Assembly (NCBI GenBank): GCA_026392355.1
Contig: JAPLCF010000030.1
Coordinates: 62,001 to 126,000 of the forward strand
DNA from: Actinomycetota bacterium
GTDB taxonomy: Bacteria; Actinomycetota; Thermoleophilia; Gaiellales; F1-60-MAGs149
DNA: 64,000 bases
Direction: 5' to 3'
Shown here: positions 34,806 through 42,991 of the stretch, one piece after another
Layout: the number at the start of each line of letters is the position of its first letter
How positions within the stretch are numbered: position 1 is the first letter of the stretch
Made by a program: the position numbers and the translations under genes
Notes under the pieces: generated by a model
The model's database searches: none
Told to the model about the DNA's origin: nothing
The model's input: the letters and a program-made list of their open reading frames with translations, nothing else

Positions 34806-34901
34806 ATGGCCAAGACCAAGAAGCCCAAGAAGCATAAGTCGCCCCTCGCGCACCGCGTCCGCAAGATCGTCCGCCGCCGCAACGCGCGTCGCGCACGCTA
34901 G
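34806..34901 (+). CDS. 31-residue extremely basic protein (candidate ribosomal/RNA-binding)
   Basis: ATG 34806 to TAG 34901. 15 of 31 residues are Lys or Arg, 2 are His and none is acidic. The N-terminal third is Lys-rich (AKTKKPKKHK) and the C-terminal half Arg-rich (RVRKIVRRRNARRAR). It has a GGAG 6 nt upstream and lies between dapA and the PhnD-like gene (4 nt before its ATG), so it is likely translated with them. Composition is like the tiny ribosomal proteins bTHX or mycobacterial bS22, but I do not see clear homology. Function inferred from composition only. Confidence 0.7.
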   Translation: MAKTKKPKKHKSPLAHRVRKIVRRRNARRAR

Positions 34902-34905
34902 AACG

Positions 34906-35667
34906 ATGCGCGCGTACGCCTTTCTCGGCGATGCGCTGATGGTCTATCAAGCCGCGGTCGTTGACCTCCTGCGCGAGCGCGCGCAGATCGAGGTTGAGCC
35001 GCTTGTTGCGGGGCAACTCGCGGATCTCGATGAGATCGCCGCAGGTGACACGGCGTTGCTGTTTCTCTGTGGGTTGCCGTATGTGCGAACGCGGGATCGC
35101 GGGTATCCGCTTCGCGCGCTCGCCGCTCCCGTCTCGAACGAGACGCCCGAGGAGCGACCTGGCTACAGCAGTCTGCTCTTGGGACGCCCTGGCCTTGCTG
35201 GCTGTCCGCTCGACGAGTTGTCGGATCTCCGTCTCGCGATCAATGGTCGGGACTCCATGTCCGGTTGGGTCATGCCCGTCAGTCTCGGGCTGCCCCTCGA
35301 GCGCTTTTCGTCCATCACGCCGACTGGCGGTCATCGCACTTCGATAGAGGTCTTGCTGCGTGAGGAGGCTGATGCGGCTCCCATTGACTCAATGTTGCTG
35401 GCGGCCGAGCTCGGGCGAAAGCCTGCTCTCGCGACGCTCCCGGTACTTGCCGCGTACGGTCCGACCCCGAGCCCTCCCCTCGTTCTCGTCGGGGGAGATG
35501 ATGCGCTGGCGGAACGGATCACCGCGGTTCTCGAACGCCTGCATCAGGATCCAGACGGCCGGGCTGCGCTCGCGCTCGGGCGCATCGCGCGCGTCGAGCG
35601 CATGAACGACGCTGACTACGATCAGACTCGCTCCTGCGATCGTGAGGCCGCCACATGCACGCGTTGA
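34906..35667 (+). CDS. PhnD-like binding-protein fold without a signal peptide
   Basis: 253 residues resembling the PhnD phosphonate/phosphate binding family: RAYAFLGDALMVYQAAVVDL, later LLFLCGLPYV, then LRLAINGRDSMSGWVMP and TGGHRTSIEVLLREEADAAP (the S-G-H-xxS pattern that binds the ligand). No signal peptide or lipobox, so the product should be cytoplasmic. It starts 4 nt after the small basic gene and overlaps the quinone reductase by 13 nt. No ABC transporter genes are nearby. Ligand unknown. Confidence 0.75.
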   Translation: MRAYAFLGDALMVYQAAVVDLLRERAQIEVEPLVAGQLADLDEIAAGDTALLFLCGLPYVRTRDRGYPLRALAAPVSNETPEERPGYSSLLLGRPGLAGCPLDELSDLRLAINGRDSMSGWVMPVSLGLPLERFSSITPTGGHRTSIEVLLREEADAAPIDSMLLAAELGRKPALATLPVLAAYGPTPSPPLVLVGGDDALAERITAVLERLHQDPDGRAALALGRIARVERMNDADYDQTRSCDREAATCTR

Positions 35668-36329
35668 TCGTTCTCGCGCACCCGGAAGAGCACAGCTTCT
35701 CCGCGGCGATGGCACGCACGGCCGCCGAAGCCCTCAGGAACGCTGGCTGGACCGTCGACCTCGACGATCTCGCGCGCGAGGGCTTCCACGCGGAGGCCTC
35801 GCGTGACGATCTCGCTGTGGTGCCCTCCGATGAGTTGGTTCAGTTGATGTACGCGCAGGAGGCAGCGACCGCTACGACGGGATATAGCCCGGCCGTCGCC
35901 GACCAGATTCGGCGTCTACAGGCTGCCGATCTTCTCGTCACGGTCTTTCCGTTCTGGTGGTTCGCTCCGCCGGCTCAGATGAAGGGCTGGTTCGACCGTG
36001 TTTTTGCCAACGGCGTTGGCTACGGCCACAACCCCTATGACGACGGCCCGTTGAAGGGCAAGCGCGCGCTCGCCGCGGTGGCTATCGGTGGCGATCAAGA
36101 GATGTACGGGCCGACCGGCCGCAGCGGCGACATCCACGCCCTCCTCAATCCCGTCCAGCACGGCACCTTCGGCTACGCCGCCATGGATGTGCTGGCCCCG
36201 TTCCTGGTCTTCGAAGCCGATGGACACGACGACGCCTACCGTGCGGCTGAGCTGGTGCGCCTGCGCGAACGTCTAGCGGGCATCGCCGACGAGGCGCCGA
36301 TCGTGACGGCCCCGCTCAAGGCCCAGTGA
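35655..36329 (+). CDS. NAD(P)H:quinone oxidoreductase family flavoprotein (NQO1/MdaB-like)
   Basis: 224 residues with a flavodoxin-like fold: ALIVLAHPEEHSFSAAM phosphate loop, VFPFWWFAPPAQMKGWFDRV and YGPTGRSGDIHALLNP. These enzymes transfer two electrons from NAD(P)H to quinones via FAD/FMN. Overlaps the upstream gene by 13 nt and the downstream crcB by GTGA, so it is part of a tightly packed operon. Confidence 0.87.
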   Translation: MHALIVLAHPEEHSFSAAMARTAAEALRNAGWTVDLDDLAREGFHAEASRDDLAVVPSDELVQLMYAQEAATATTGYSPAVADQIRRLQAADLLVTVFPFWWFAPPAQMKGWFDRVFANGVGYGHNPYDDGPLKGKRALAAVAIGGDQEMYGPTGRSGDIHALLNPVQHGTFGYAAMDVLAPFLVFEADGHDDAYRAAELVRLRERLAGIADEAPIVTAPLKAQ

Positions 36330-36739
36330 GCCACGAAGTCCGCGACGCTGGCGAGGCGGGAACGCCCTTTCGCCGCTCGCTGCCGATCGTGTTCGTCGGC
36401 GGTATGTTGGGCACGGCCGCGCGCATCGGACTCAGCGAGGCGTTGCCCCACGGCGCGTTCTCGTGGGGTGTGCTTGCGGCCAACCTCGTCGGCGCCTTCA
36501 TGCTCGGCCTGCTCTTCGAACGACTGCAAGAGGATCGGCAACGACGAGCCGATCGCTGGGCACTCTGGGGGCCGGGCTTCCTTGGCGCATTCACAACGTT
36601 CAGCGCACTCCAGTTTGAGGCAGTCGATGCCATGCGAGCAGGGGATTGGCAGCACGGTGTGCTCTACCTGCTCGCGACGATCGGCCTCGGCGTGCCGCTC
36701 GCCGCCATCGGCCGACGCGTGGGGCGGTCGCTGCGATGA
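36326..36739 (+). CDS. crcB: Fluoride channel subunit CrcB/Fluc (first of a pair)
   Basis: 137 residues, four membrane segments. GGMLGTAARIGLSEAL and the pore signature GFLGAFTTFSALQFEA are clear. GTG start overlaps the stop of the quinone reductase. The second crcB starts at once (ATGA), as in species with heterodimeric Fluc channels. No fluoride riboswitch is visible upstream. Confidence 0.92.
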   Translation: MSHEVRDAGEAGTPFRRSLPIVFVGGMLGTAARIGLSEALPHGAFSWGVLAANLVGAFMLGLLFERLQEDRQRRADRWALWGPGFLGAFTTFSALQFEAVDAMRAGDWQHGVLYLLATIGLGVPLAAIGRRVGRSLR

Positions 36740-37089
36740 GCCCTTGGTGGTACCTGGTGGCAGTGCTCTTCGGCGGGCTCGGAACGGTCGGGCGCGTGTG
36801 GGCAACACAGGTCGGCGAGACGCGTGTGCCGGGTGGTGCGCCGATGGTGACCGGTCTCGTCAATGTGGTCGGCGCCGCAGCGATCGGGATCGTCGTGGCG
36901 CTAAGCGGCGACATCGGCGTGCTGGTGCTCGGTAGCGGCCTCCTCGGCGGCTTCACCACGTTCTCGACTTGGATGGTCGAAGTCGACGCCTTCAATCGAT
37001 GCAACCGCGTACGCGAAGCGGCGCTAACCCTCGTGCTCCCCGCAATCCTCGGCGCAGTGGCCTACGCCATCACGCGGGCTGCGTTCTAG
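36736..37089 (+). CDS. crcB: Fluoride channel subunit CrcB/Fluc (second of a pair)
   Basis: 117 residues, four membrane segments, GGLGTVGRVWATQV and the pore signature LLGGFTTFSTWMVE. Forms the dual-topology dimer with the upstream paralogue and expels fluoride. The TAG stop shares CTAG with the convergent glpX stop. Confidence 0.92.
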   Translation: MSPWWYLVAVLFGGLGTVGRVWATQVGETRVPGGAPMVTGLVNVVGAAAIGIVVALSGDIGVLVLGSGLLGGFTTFSTWMVEVDAFNRCNRVREAALTLVLPAILGAVAYAITRAAF

Positions 37090-38069
37090 TAGCCCGAGCC
37101 CGGGATGTGCTTGAGCCGCGCCTCGGCCTGAATCGACGAGGAGATCACACGCTGTGTGCCACAGGCGCCGCGGAGCACCAGCGTGTCTGTCTCGGCGTGA
37201 TCGTCAAAGAAGCGCACGCCCGAGACAAGGTCGCCGTCGGAGACGCCGGTCGCTGCAAAGTAGGTGTCCTGGCTCCCGACGAGGTCGTCGGTGTCGAGGA
37301 TGCGCTGCAGGTCCAGACCCGCCGCGGTGATTGCCGCTGCCTCTTCATCTGTGCGGGGCCAGAGGCGACCGATGATGCGGCCGCCAACACTGCGGATCGC
37401 CGAGGCGCTCAGCACGCCCTCAGGGGTACCGCCGACGCCCCACAACAGGTCGATACCGGTGCCGGGGCGCACGGCCATCAGGCTTCCGGCCACATCACCG
37501 TCGGGGATCAGACGCACGCGCGCGCCGGCGGCTCGCATGCGACCAATCTGGTCCATGTGTCGATCGCGATCGAGCACGACCACACCGATATCGCGCACCT
37601 GGCAGCCCCTGCGCTTAGCCACGGCATCGAGCAACTCTTCGATGGGCGCGTCCAACGTCAGAAGGTCGGCAATCGCGGGACCACCGGCCAGCTTCTCCAT
37701 ATAGACCGCAGGGCCGGGGTTGAACATGGTGCCGCGCGGGGCGATCGCGAACGTGGCCAGGGCGTTGGGCTGCCCCTTGGCGGTCAGCGTCGTGCCCTCC
37801 AGCGGATCGACCGCGATGTCGACGGCGGGGCCGCCACTGCCGACTTCTTCACCGATGTAGAGCATCGGTGCCTCGTCCTTTTCGCCCTCACCGATCACGA
37901 CGACCCCGCTAATCGGGCAGCGCTCCAGCGCGTCGCGCATTGCGTCGACAGCGGCCTTGTCGGCCAGGTTCTTGTCACCACGGCCCAGCCAGCGGGCAGC
38001 AGCAATCGCACCTGCCTCCGTGACACGAGCGAGATCGAGGGCGAGCGAGGAAGGCAGAGTCTCGGACAT
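37086..38069 (-). CDS. glpX: Fructose-1,6-bisphosphatase class II
   Basis: 327 residues. GEGEKDEAPMLYIGE and DPLEGTTLTAKG are the metal-binding motifs of the GlpX family. Dephosphorylates fructose-1,6-bisphosphate in gluconeogenesis. ATG 38069 (MSETLPSS) is chosen rather than the upstream 38093 because TAGGAT lies 7 nt before it, a leaderless layout. Divergent from the aminotransferase gene with only 50 bp between start codons. Confidence 0.94.
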   Translation of the reverse strand: MSETLPSSLALDLARVTEAGAIAAARWLGRGDKNLADKAAVDAMRDALERCPISGVVVIGEGEKDEAPMLYIGEEVGSGGPAVDIAVDPLEGTTLTAKGQPNALATFAIAPRGTMFNPGPAVYMEKLAGGPAIADLLTLDAPIEELLDAVAKRRGCQVRDIGVVVLDRDRHMDQIGRMRAAGARVRLIPDGDVAGSLMAVRPGTGIDLLWGVGGTPEGVLSASAIRSVGGRIIGRLWPRTDEEAAAITAAGLDLQRILDTDDLVGSQDTYFAATGVSDGDLVSGVRFFDDHAETDTLVLRGACGTQRVISSSIQAEARLKHIPGSGY

Positions 38070-38076
38070 GCACGAG

Positions 38077-38082
38077 ATCCTA
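38077..38082 (-). promoter_or_regulatory. Leaderless-type -10 element of glpX
   Basis: Minus-strand TAGGAT, 7 nt before ATG 38069. Confidence 0.5.
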
Positions 38083-38107
38083 ATGGCTGCCACTCCGGGA
38101 TCGGCGG

Positions 38108-38113
38108 TACGGT
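38108..38113 (+). promoter_or_regulatory. Leaderless-type -10 element of the cysteine desulfurase-like gene
   Basis: TACGGT, 6 nt before ATG 38120; divergent from the glpX element. Confidence 0.5.
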
Positions 38114-38119
38114 TTGTCC

Positions 38120-39349
38120 ATGAGCCTTGATCTCGATGCGGTGCGATCTCAGTTTCCCGCCCTTGCGCGGACGGTCGGTGGTCAGCCGTTCATGTATTTA
38201 GACGGCCCTGGCGGCTCCCAGGTGGCACAGGTCGTCGCCGATGCGATGACCCACTCGTTGCTGCACGCCAACGCCAACACCGGCGGGCCATTTGCCACCT
38301 CGGTCGAGTCCGACGCCGCGATTGTGGAGTCGCGTCGCGCTGCTGCCGACTTCATGGGCTCCAAGCCTGACGAGATCGCGTTTGGACCCAACACCACGAC
38401 GCTGCAGTATCTGTTGGCTCATGCCGCGGCCCGCACGTTCGAGGCGGGTGACGAGATCATTACGACGGAGCTCGACCACGATTCGAATGTCTCTCAGTGG
38501 CTCCAGGTTGCCGATGACCACGGCCTGATCGTTCGTCAGGCCCGGTTGCATCGCACCGACGGCACGCTCGATCTGCACCACCTCGAGAGCCTGTTGTCAC
38601 CGCGCACCAAGGTTGTGGCGTTCACCCTCGCGTCGAACCATCTGGGCACGGTCACCCCGTTCCGAGAAATCGCGCGTCATGCGCACTCGGTTGGTGCGCT
38701 CGCCTGGGCTGATGGCGTGCATTACGCGCCGCACCGCCGCCTCGACCGTGAGCAGATGGGTCTCGACGTACTCTTCACGTCGCCGTACAAGTGGTTCGGT
38801 CCCCACCTCGGAATGGTCGCGATCCGCCACGATCTGGCCGCGAGTTGGCCGGCGAATCGCGTGCGGCCAGCTGACGAGACGCCGGCCGGCCATCGGTTCG
38901 AGACCGGCACGCAGTCGCATGAGGCGATGGCAGGTATGACCGCCGCGGTGGATTACCTCGCTTCGCTTGGCGCCGGGGCCACGCGCGCCGAGCGCCTCGA
39001 CAGCGCGTACGTACGTATTCGTGAGCACGAGGACGCGCTCGCACTGCAGTTCTGGGCGGGCGTGGAGGGGATGGAGCACCTGACGGTCTACGGGCTGACG
39101 GATCCCGAGCGCTTTGCCGACCGCGTCGCGACGTTCAGTTTCACGGTTGACGGGGCACATCCCGCAGAGGTCGCACAGCGTCTTGCGCAACGCGGCATTG
39201 CCGCGTGGGACGGCAATTTCTACGCGTTGTCAGCCAGTATCGCGCTCGGGCTGGAAGAGTCGGGTGGCGCGATCCGCGTCGGGTTCTTGCACTACACAAC
39301 GCCGGCGGAGGTCGACCGTCTGGTCGCCGCGCTCGGCGAGCTCGGGTGA
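38120..39349 (+). CDS. Cysteine desulfurase-like PLP enzyme (class V aminotransferase)
   Basis: 409 residues. GPGGSQVAQVVADAM, TTELDHDSNVSQWL, ALAWADGVHYAPH (PLP Asp/His) and the PLP lysine in FTSPYKWFGPH (~223). It belongs to the branch of cysteine desulfurase-like proteins that is distinct from IscS and SufS; the mobile-loop Cys is not apparent, so true desulfurase activity is uncertain. ATG 38120 is 6 nt after TACGGT. No isc/suf genes nearby. Confidence 0.87.
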   Translation: MSLDLDAVRSQFPALARTVGGQPFMYLDGPGGSQVAQVVADAMTHSLLHANANTGGPFATSVESDAAIVESRRAAADFMGSKPDEIAFGPNTTTLQYLLAHAAARTFEAGDEIITTELDHDSNVSQWLQVADDHGLIVRQARLHRTDGTLDLHHLESLLSPRTKVVAFTLASNHLGTVTPFREIARHAHSVGALAWADGVHYAPHRRLDREQMGLDVLFTSPYKWFGPHLGMVAIRHDLAASWPANRVRPADETPAGHRFETGTQSHEAMAGMTAAVDYLASLGAGATRAERLDSAYVRIREHEDALALQFWAGVEGMEHLTVYGLTDPERFADRVATFSFTVDGAHPAEVAQRLAQRGIAAWDGNFYALSASIALGLEESGGAIRVGFLHYTTPAEVDRLVAALGELG

Positions 39350-39372
39350 CGCGTCGCTGACGCCAGAGGCGC

Positions 39373-39378
39373 TACGCT
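39373..39378 (+). promoter_or_regulatory. -10 element of tRNA-Leu(CAG)
   Basis: TACGCT 10 nt before the mature tRNA 5' end. Confidence 0.45.
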
Positions 39379-39388
39379 GCGGCCTCCC

Positions 39389-39472
39389 GCGGATGTGGCG
39401 GAATTGGTAGACGCGCACGGTTCAGGTCCGTGTGGCCGTAAGGTCGTGGAGGTTCAAGTCCTCTCATCCGCA
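39389..39472 (+). tRNA. tRNA-Leu (anticodon CAG)
   Basis: Class-II fold: acceptor GCGGATG/CATCCGC, anticodon stem CACGG/CCGTG with loop TTCAGGT (anticodon CAG), long variable arm (TGGCCGTAAGGTCG), T-arm GAGG-TTCAAGT-CCTC, discriminator A. Reads CUG, the main leucine codon in high-G+C genomes. No encoded CCA. Confidence 0.95.
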
Positions 39473-39494
39473 TCGGGAAGCCCCTGCTGAGTGC

Positions 39495-40430
39495 TTAAGC
39501 GCTCGCAGCGGCGCGCCGCAGTCGATCCATGACTGCGATCCCAATGCCTGTCTGCTCGGGCGGCAGGACCGCAATGCGTGCGGCGCCAGACATGTCGGAG
39601 GCCCGCAGCAGTGCGTAGAGCCGCTCGGCATAGGTGGCCGGAGTGTCTCCGGCGTCCACGACGGCGTGAAAGCCCACCGCTGAGGTGCCGGTTGGGGCAA
39701 TCAGGGTGGTGCTCCTGGGGTCCTCGACGTCGCTCGGTGCGGCAATGAGGACAACGGGTAGTCGTGGGGCGTAATGCGCTGCGAGCGTACCGGGTGCGCG
39801 GGGTGCATCGGCGAGCAGTGGCGACAGGGGCGTCTGGAGGGCCTCCTCAACCATCTCGGCCGTGATCGCGCCGGGACGCAGGATGCGCGGCTTCGCACCC
39901 GTGAGATCGACGATGGTCGATTCGAGACCGACGCCGCAGCGGCCGCCATCCAGAATCACGTCGACGTCGCTACCGAGGTCCTCTGCAACGTGCAAGGCGG
40001 TGGTTGGGCTGACACGCCCGAAACGGTTTGCGCTCGGCGCCGCGAGCCCAGTGCCACATGCCTCGATCAGTTCCAGCGCAAGCAGGTTGTCGGGGAGGCG
40101 TAGGGCGACAGTGCCGGTCCCACCGAGAGCGGCTGGGTCCGCGCGTTTGCCGGCCGGCAGAATCAACGTGAGCGGGCCCGGCCAAAAGCGCCGCGCGAGA
40201 AGGTCGGCCTCCGCTGGCCACTCCGCAACCCACGAACGCGCATCGTCCACCGTGGCTATGTGGACGATCGACGGATGGTCCGTGGGGCGGCCCTTGACGG
40301 TGTAGAGGCGCTCGATCGCCGAACGGTTCGTCGCGTCAGCAGCGAGGCCGTAGACGGTCTCCGTCGGCATCCCGACGAGGCCGCCAGCGCGGATCGCAGC
40401 AGCAGCGGCTTGGACATCGGTGGTAATCAC
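39495..40430 (-). CDS. L-threonylcarbamoyladenylate synthase (Sua5)
   Basis: 311 residues: YrdC domain (1-~195; GMPTETVYGLAADATN, KGRPTDHPSIVHI, GLAAPSANRFG) plus the C-terminal Sua5 domain joined by APGTLAAHYAPRLP. Makes the threonylcarbamoyl-AMP used for t6A37 of ANN-decoding tRNAs. GTG 40430 is chosen with AAGG upstream and because the fold starts there; a minus-strand TAATGT at 40456-40461 gives a short leader. Divergent from the following membrane protein. Confidence 0.92.
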   Translation of the reverse strand: MITTDVQAAAAAIRAGGLVGMPTETVYGLAADATNRSAIERLYTVKGRPTDHPSIVHIATVDDARSWVAEWPAEADLLARRFWPGPLTLILPAGKRADPAALGGTGTVALRLPDNLLALELIEACGTGLAAPSANRFGRVSPTTALHVAEDLGSDVDVILDGGRCGVGLESTIVDLTGAKPRILRPGAITAEMVEEALQTPLSPLLADAPRAPGTLAAHYAPRLPVVLIAAPSDVEDPRSTTLIAPTGTSAVGFHAVVDAGDTPATYAERLYALLRASDMSGAARIAVLPPEQTGIGIAVMDRLRRAAASA

Positions 40431-40455
40431 GCCTTCATCCTCGCATCTGCAGCGC

Positions 40456-40465
40456 ACATTAGGGT
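40456..40465. promoter_or_regulatory. Overlapping divergent -10 elements of sua5 and the membrane protein gene
   Basis: Plus-strand TAGGGT (40460-40465) lies 6 nt before GTG 40472; minus-strand TAATGT (40461-40456) lies 25 nt before the sua5 GTG. They share two bases. Confidence 0.45.
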
Positions 40466-40471
40466 TCGCCT

Positions 40472-41299
40472 GTGCGCTTCCTGCTGTCACTCATCCTCGT
40501 CGCCCTCGCGATCGTTGCCGCGCTCTCGTCAGGTGTCGGCGCAATGCTCTCGCGGAACGTCCTCGATTCGTCTGGGTTCACGCAGGCGGTGGTGGCGACG
40601 GTCCAGTCGCCAGCCGGTGTCGGTCTCGTGCGAGCTGCCGTGTCTAACGAGGTCGCCAATCGTGCGGCAGCGCAACCCGGCGTGATCGCGGCGGCGGCCG
40701 CAGGGATCGCCGGTAACTGGGCCGTGCGTGCCGTGCAGAGCGACGTCGCGCCACAGATTCTCGCGCCAGTGGCGCTCGGGCTGCAGCAAGGCATCCTCAC
40801 CGGCACGCAAAAGGGAGCCGTACAGATTGATGTGCGCGCCATGGCTACCGCGGCGGATGCGCCTCCGGTCGTCACGAGCTTCCTCTCGGCAGTCAACGGT
40901 GATCTGTTGGTTACGGTCCCGTGGGTCGCCATCTCGCCGTGGGCGCAAACCGTGCTGCAGGAGTTGGATCGGCATCGCTGGCTGCCCACGGGTCTCGCCA
41001 TCGCCGCCATTGGTCTGGGCATGCTGGCGCTGATCGTCTCTCGTCGCCGGGGCTTCACCCTGATGTTGCTCGGCGTAGGGTTGGCGGTGAGCGCCTATCT
41101 GCTGCGGCCCTTGTCGACGGACCTGCTCGGCTCCGTCGTCGCCGGGCAGACGCAGGACTCGAGCACGGGGCCGTTGGCCAGCGTGTTCGTCGATCAGCTC
41201 TTCGAGGGCTGGTCGTCGGTCAGCGGTGCGCTGATCGCGATCGGGGCAGCCCTCGTGCTCGTCGGCGTGGTCTTCAGCCTTCGTCGCACGAAGAACTAG
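40472..41299 (+). CDS. Membrane protein of unknown function
   Basis: 275 residues. One N-terminal membrane segment (FLLSLILVALAIVAAL), an ~140-residue extracytoplasmic region rich in Ala/Val, then three C-terminal segments near 165-185, 190-207 and 245-265. I recognise no domain. GTG 40472 is 6 nt after TAGGGT. The stop TAG shares CTAG with the convergent SDR gene. Confidence 0.75.
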   Translation: MRFLLSLILVALAIVAALSSGVGAMLSRNVLDSSGFTQAVVATVQSPAGVGLVRAAVSNEVANRAAAQPGVIAAAAAGIAGNWAVRAVQSDVAPQILAPVALGLQQGILTGTQKGAVQIDVRAMATAADAPPVVTSFLSAVNGDLLVTVPWVAISPWAQTVLQELDRHRWLPTGLAIAAIGLGMLALIVSRRRGFTLMLLGVGLAVSAYLLRPLSTDLLGSVVAGQTQDSSTGPLASVFVDQLFEGWSSVSGALIAIGAALVLVGVVFSLRRTKN

Positions 41300-42075
41300 T
41301 CGCGCGGCAAGAAGGCCAGCCCTTCGGCATCCACCACGTGCGCACCACCATCGATGGTCAGTGTGGCGCCAGTGATGCCGCTGGCCCGATCTGAGACGAG
41401 CCAGGCAATCGTGTCGGCCACCTCCTGCGCCTCGGCCGGCCGCCGGGAGGGCGCGTGCTTCGTGGCCTCGGCATACGCAGCATCAAGACCCCCGGTCGCG
41501 CGCGCGAGATCCTCGAGGGCACCATCGGCCATGGGCGTGCGTACCCAGCCAGGGCAGACCGCGTTGACGCGCACGCCTTGCGGGCTGTGGTCCACCGACA
41601 GCATGCGAGCCAGGTGCACAGCGCCAGCCTTTGCTGAGCCGTAGGCGATCGACGAAGGGCCGGCTCGGAGGCCAGCCAGGCTCGCGACGATCACGATGGA
41701 GCCACCGGCCTCGGTCAAGGATGGAAGACAAGCCTTCGCGGCGAGAAACGGCGCCGTCAGGTTCTGGTGCAGCACCTCCTCAAACCCCTCCTGCGTCTGG
41801 GTGAGCGCCGTGCCCGAGTTGCCGCCACCAGCGCTGCAGATCAGAGCCCGTAGGGTGCCGCCAGCGGCAACGAGCGCGGCGACACCAGCCTCGAGGTGCG
41901 CGAGGTCGGCCGCATCGCCGGCCAGCGCGAGACCACCCGTCTCTGCGGCGATCGCGTCAAGCGGCCCGGGGCGCCGACCAACGAGGCCCACGAGCCACCC
42001 GTCAGCCGCGAGGGTGCGCGCGGTGGCCGCACCGATGCCGGTGCCGCCGCCTGTGATGAGCGCTGCGGGTCGCAT
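41296..42075 (-). CDS. Short-chain dehydrogenase/reductase
   Basis: 259 residues, classical SDR: TGGGTGIGAAT cofactor loop, an SAGGG motif for NNAG, Ser in VIVASLAGL, and catalytic YGSAK. C-terminal ITGATLTIDGGAHV. It starts directly at the stop of the FAH gene (no gap), so they are co-translated. Substrate unknown. Confidence 0.9.
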   Translation of the reverse strand: MRPAALITGGGTGIGAATARTLAADGWLVGLVGRRPGPLDAIAAETGGLALAGDAADLAHLEAGVAALVAAGGTLRALICSAGGGNSGTALTQTQEGFEEVLHQNLTAPFLAAKACLPSLTEAGGSIVIVASLAGLRAGPSSIAYGSAKAGAVHLARMLSVDHSPQGVRVNAVCPGWVRTPMADGALEDLARATGGLDAAYAEATKHAPSRRPAEAQEVADTIAWLVSDRASGITGATLTIDGGAHVVDAEGLAFLPRD

Positions 42076-42906
42076 CTACTGCTCGAACGTCACCGGATTG
42101 GTCAAGGATCCGACGCCGCCAACCGTGACGGTGACCGTCTCGCCCTCGCGCAGGTAGCGGCGCGGATCGCGGCTATCGCCGACGCCGCCGGGCGTCCCGG
42201 TGCAGATGACGTCGCCCGGCAGCAGGGTGATGCCGCGGGTCAGGTACTCGATGATCTCGGCAACGCTGAAGATCAGGTGCTTGGTGTTCGAGCTCTGCAT
42301 GACCTCGCCGTCGATGGCGAGCTCTACGTCGATGTCGGCAAAGTCCACACCGTCCGTGCTGGCCACGGAGGGGCCGAGCGGACAGAAGGTGTCGAAGCTC
42401 TTGCCGTAGTCGAACTGGCGGAGCGGTGTCTCGAGCTGCGCACGACGTCCGGAGACATCGTGCACGCAGGTGATGCCGCCGATCGCCGACAGCGCATCGT
42501 CTAGCGTTGCGCGGTGGGTCCGCTTCCCGATGATGACGGCGAGCTCGCCTTCGAAGTCGGGGCGCGTCTCCTCACGGGGGATCACGATCGACTCGCCGTG
42601 GCCGATCAGGCTGGTGGAGAACTTCGAGAACACGACAGGCATCGCCGGGATATCGAGCTCCGACTCCTTTGCATGATCTCGGTAGTTGAGACCAATGGCG
42701 ATGACCTTGCTCGGGACGACGGGATGCAGTACCTGCACGTCGGCGGCCGCACTCGTCGGACCAGAGGCTGCAGCGATGACGGCCCAGCCCTCAACCGATG
42801 GCACGAAGCCCTGTGGCCCGGCGCTACCGGCATCGACGATGGTCTCGCCCTCAAGTCGTCCGAGGCGAATTTCGCCGGCTGCATTCCGATAGCGCACTGC
42901 GTGCAT
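42076..42906 (-). CDS. Fumarylacetoacetate hydrolase family protein
   Basis: 276 residues. FAH C-terminal fold with metal ligands in DFEGELAVIIGK, GLNYRDHAKES and VICTGTPGGVG. Members hydrolyse or isomerise beta-diketone or 2-keto acids, for example in aromatic breakdown, or act as oxaloacetate/acylpyruvate decarboxylases. ATG 42906 has GGAGGA at 5 nt. Operon with the SDR gene; divergent from the third GS-family gene. Confidence 0.9.
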   Translation of the reverse strand: MHAVRYRNAAGEIRLGRLEGETIVDAGSAGPQGFVPSVEGWAVIAAASGPTSAAADVQVLHPVVPSKVIAIGLNYRDHAKESELDIPAMPVVFSKFSTSLIGHGESIVIPREETRPDFEGELAVIIGKRTHRATLDDALSAIGGITCVHDVSGRRAQLETPLRQFDYGKSFDTFCPLGPSVASTDGVDFADIDVELAIDGEVMQSSNTKHLIFSVAEIIEYLTRGITLLPGDVICTGTPGGVGDSRDPRRYLREGETVTVTVGGVGSLTNPVTFEQ

Positions 42907-42933
42907 GGTGTCCTCCGTGAATCGACGCCCGCC

Positions 42934-42965
42934 AGCATATCGCCACCCGCAGATCTGGATACAAT
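42934..42965. promoter_or_regulatory. Divergent promoters for the FAH-SDR operon and the GS homologue
   Basis: Minus-strand TATGCT (42939-42934), 27 nt before the FAH ATG, and plus-strand TACAAT (42960-42965), 26 nt before the GS-homologue ATG. Both mRNAs would have short leaders with good Shine-Dalgarno sites. Confidence 0.5.
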
Positions 42966-42991
42966 CTGCGAACCGACCGGGAGGGTGGGAC

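Noticed and set aside
36200-36330. Fluoride riboswitch upstream of the crcB pair
   Set aside because: The region is coding for the quinone reductase and crcB starts by GTGA overlap; no aptamer motif seen.
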